Assembly (NCBI GenBank): GCA_006386115.1
Contig: VFIW01000162.1
Location: forward strand, 1 to 64,000
Length of the DNA stretch: 64,000 bases
DNA from: Globisporangium splendens
Lineage: Eukaryota > Oomycota > Peronosporomycetes > Pythiales > Pythiaceae
Direction of reading: 5' to 3'
Under the pieces are notes generated by a model, which saw only the letters and a list, made by a program, of their open reading frames with translations, searched no databases and had not been told where the DNA came from. Both the position numbers and the translations under genes were made by a program. This document shows positions 63,116 to 64,000 of the stretch, piece by piece. The stretch's first letter is position 1, and every line of letters starts with the position of its first letter.

Positions 63116-64000
63116 TCAAGGTACAAGTGGCGATGACGAAGGGAGTGTCCAAGCACAAGACATTCCAAGCGAGTTTGTGAATATCGCGGTCTACAATGAA
63201 GAAGGTGACGTGGATGTAATCCGTCACGTGAAGATTGAAAATCCTCCAAGTTCAGTCGAAGAATTGATTTCCTTGCCATCGATGAGCAAGAAGACACTGG
63301 AGCGCAGCCTAGCGAGAGGCGATATTGCGCAGGTGTGTGTGATCGTCGAAATGGTCGACGAAGGCTTCGTCAACACAGCATCGAGTGCGGATGCAGATGT
63401 GTTGGACGAAAAGACACGGAAGGAAAGGTTCGAGGAGCAGTCGTGGGACGCCCTCAAGAAGAACCCCGTGTATGCGCTTGCCAGGGAATATGAAGACATT
63501 TTCCCTGACAAGGTGCCGGACGAATTGCCATTCGACAGAGGCATTCGTCATGAGATTGATGTACTTCCTGGCACGAAGTACTGCATCACAAGACAGTGGC
63601 CGTTGCCAAAGGAACAAGTCGAGGCAATCGACGAGTTCTTTGCACAACGTGCTAAGGCTGGTCATGTGCGGGAGAGCAAGTCTCCGCATTGCAGCCCCAC
63701 TTTCTGTGTGAAGAAGGCAACTGGAGGTTGGCGCATTGTTCACGCTTTCAACAAGCTGAACGACGCGACAATTCCAGCCCAGACTCCGGTTCCACGCAAG
63801 GACATGATCCTTGATGGAATGGTTGGCAGCACCGTCTTTAGTGCTATCGATCTGAAAGATGGGTTCTATCAGATCCGAATGCGCGAAGACGATGTCCCAC
63901 TAACCGCAGTGAGTACCCCGAGTGGTATGCTGTGGGAATGGTTAGTGATGCCACAGGGACTGAAGAATGCTCCTGCGACCTTCAATCGAATGGTCACGAA
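62946..64000 (+). CDS. Reverse transcriptase region of Gypsy pol (partial, runs off the window)
   Basis: The frame is the same as gag and +1 to the protease; it is open from 62946 (after a TGA at 62943-62945) to the window end. Recognisable RT sequence starts at about 63460: YALAREYEDIFPDKVPDELP, VRESKSPHCSPTFCVKKATG, GWRIVHAFNKLNDATIPAQT, then motif A FSAIDLKDGFYQIRMRED and PQGLKNAPATFNRMVT. The catalytic Y-x-D-D motif would follow just outside the window. No stop is seen in the domain. The frame difference from the protease is either a second recoding event or a one-base indel in the overlap 62946-63112. Confidence 0.9.

Overview
The window reads as a nuclear genome segment of an oomycete, most like Phytophthora, Pythium or a downy mildew. 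The signs are GC-rich, mostly single-exon genes with a few introns of roughly 55-110 nt, a protein resembling the oomycete M96 mating-specific family, long oomycete-type ankyrin proteins, zinc-finger proteins of the oomycete WRKY19-like kind, and a heavy load of Ty3/Gypsy, LINE and MULE elements. All splice models were built by eye from phase-compatible GT-AG (or GC-AG) sites and agreement with protein families.

Layout. 1-12.9 kb is a LINE graveyard. It holds three copies of an RNase H-bearing LINE (family 1) and two 5'-truncated copies of a second RNase H LINE (family 2) that ends in a (TC)n tail; three of the five insertions still have 11-14 bp target-site duplications. 13.3-25.1 kb is a conserved gene block: a ZIP zinc transporter (+), a three-RRM CELF/Bruno-like RNA-binding protein (-, 3 exons), a DUF1688/URC4 uracil-catabolism protein (-, 8 exons, one GC-AG intron), a 1,000-residue coiled-coil protein (-) and a membrane-anchored lipase-like hydrolase (-). 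26.9-32.2 kb is a nested retrotransposon stack: a chromodomain Ty3/Gypsy element in + orientation sits inside the 5' LTR of an internally deleted second Gypsy element in - orientation. 32.6-41.4 kb is decayed sequence with a LINE reverse transcriptase relic, a zinc-finger gene, a tyrosine-recombinase relic and a ZSWIM/MULE-like transposase relic.

42.3-59.1 kb is a second gene block: an M96-like bZIP/START-like protein (3 exons), an ankyrin-repeat protein and three more paralogs of the lipase, all on +. Two of these are a recent duplication whose differences are almost all in the last 410 bp. Between them are a near-intact MULE DNA transposon (TIRs, perfect 9 bp TSD, tRNA-like sequence inside) and an inverted pair of 269 bp MITE-like units. 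60.0-60.3 kb holds a tRNA-derived SINE whose 3' tail matches the family-1 LINE, suggesting a LINE/SINE partnership. 60.4-64 kb is the 5' part of a Gypsy element (LTR, PBS, gag, protease, RT) inserted into an older gag fragment; its gag-protease junction has a classic A AAA AAA slippery heptamer.

Housekeeping genes lie in two compact islands separated by repeat-rich sequence. The lipase family is the most dynamic host gene family here, and the transposons around it show several independent insertion events.
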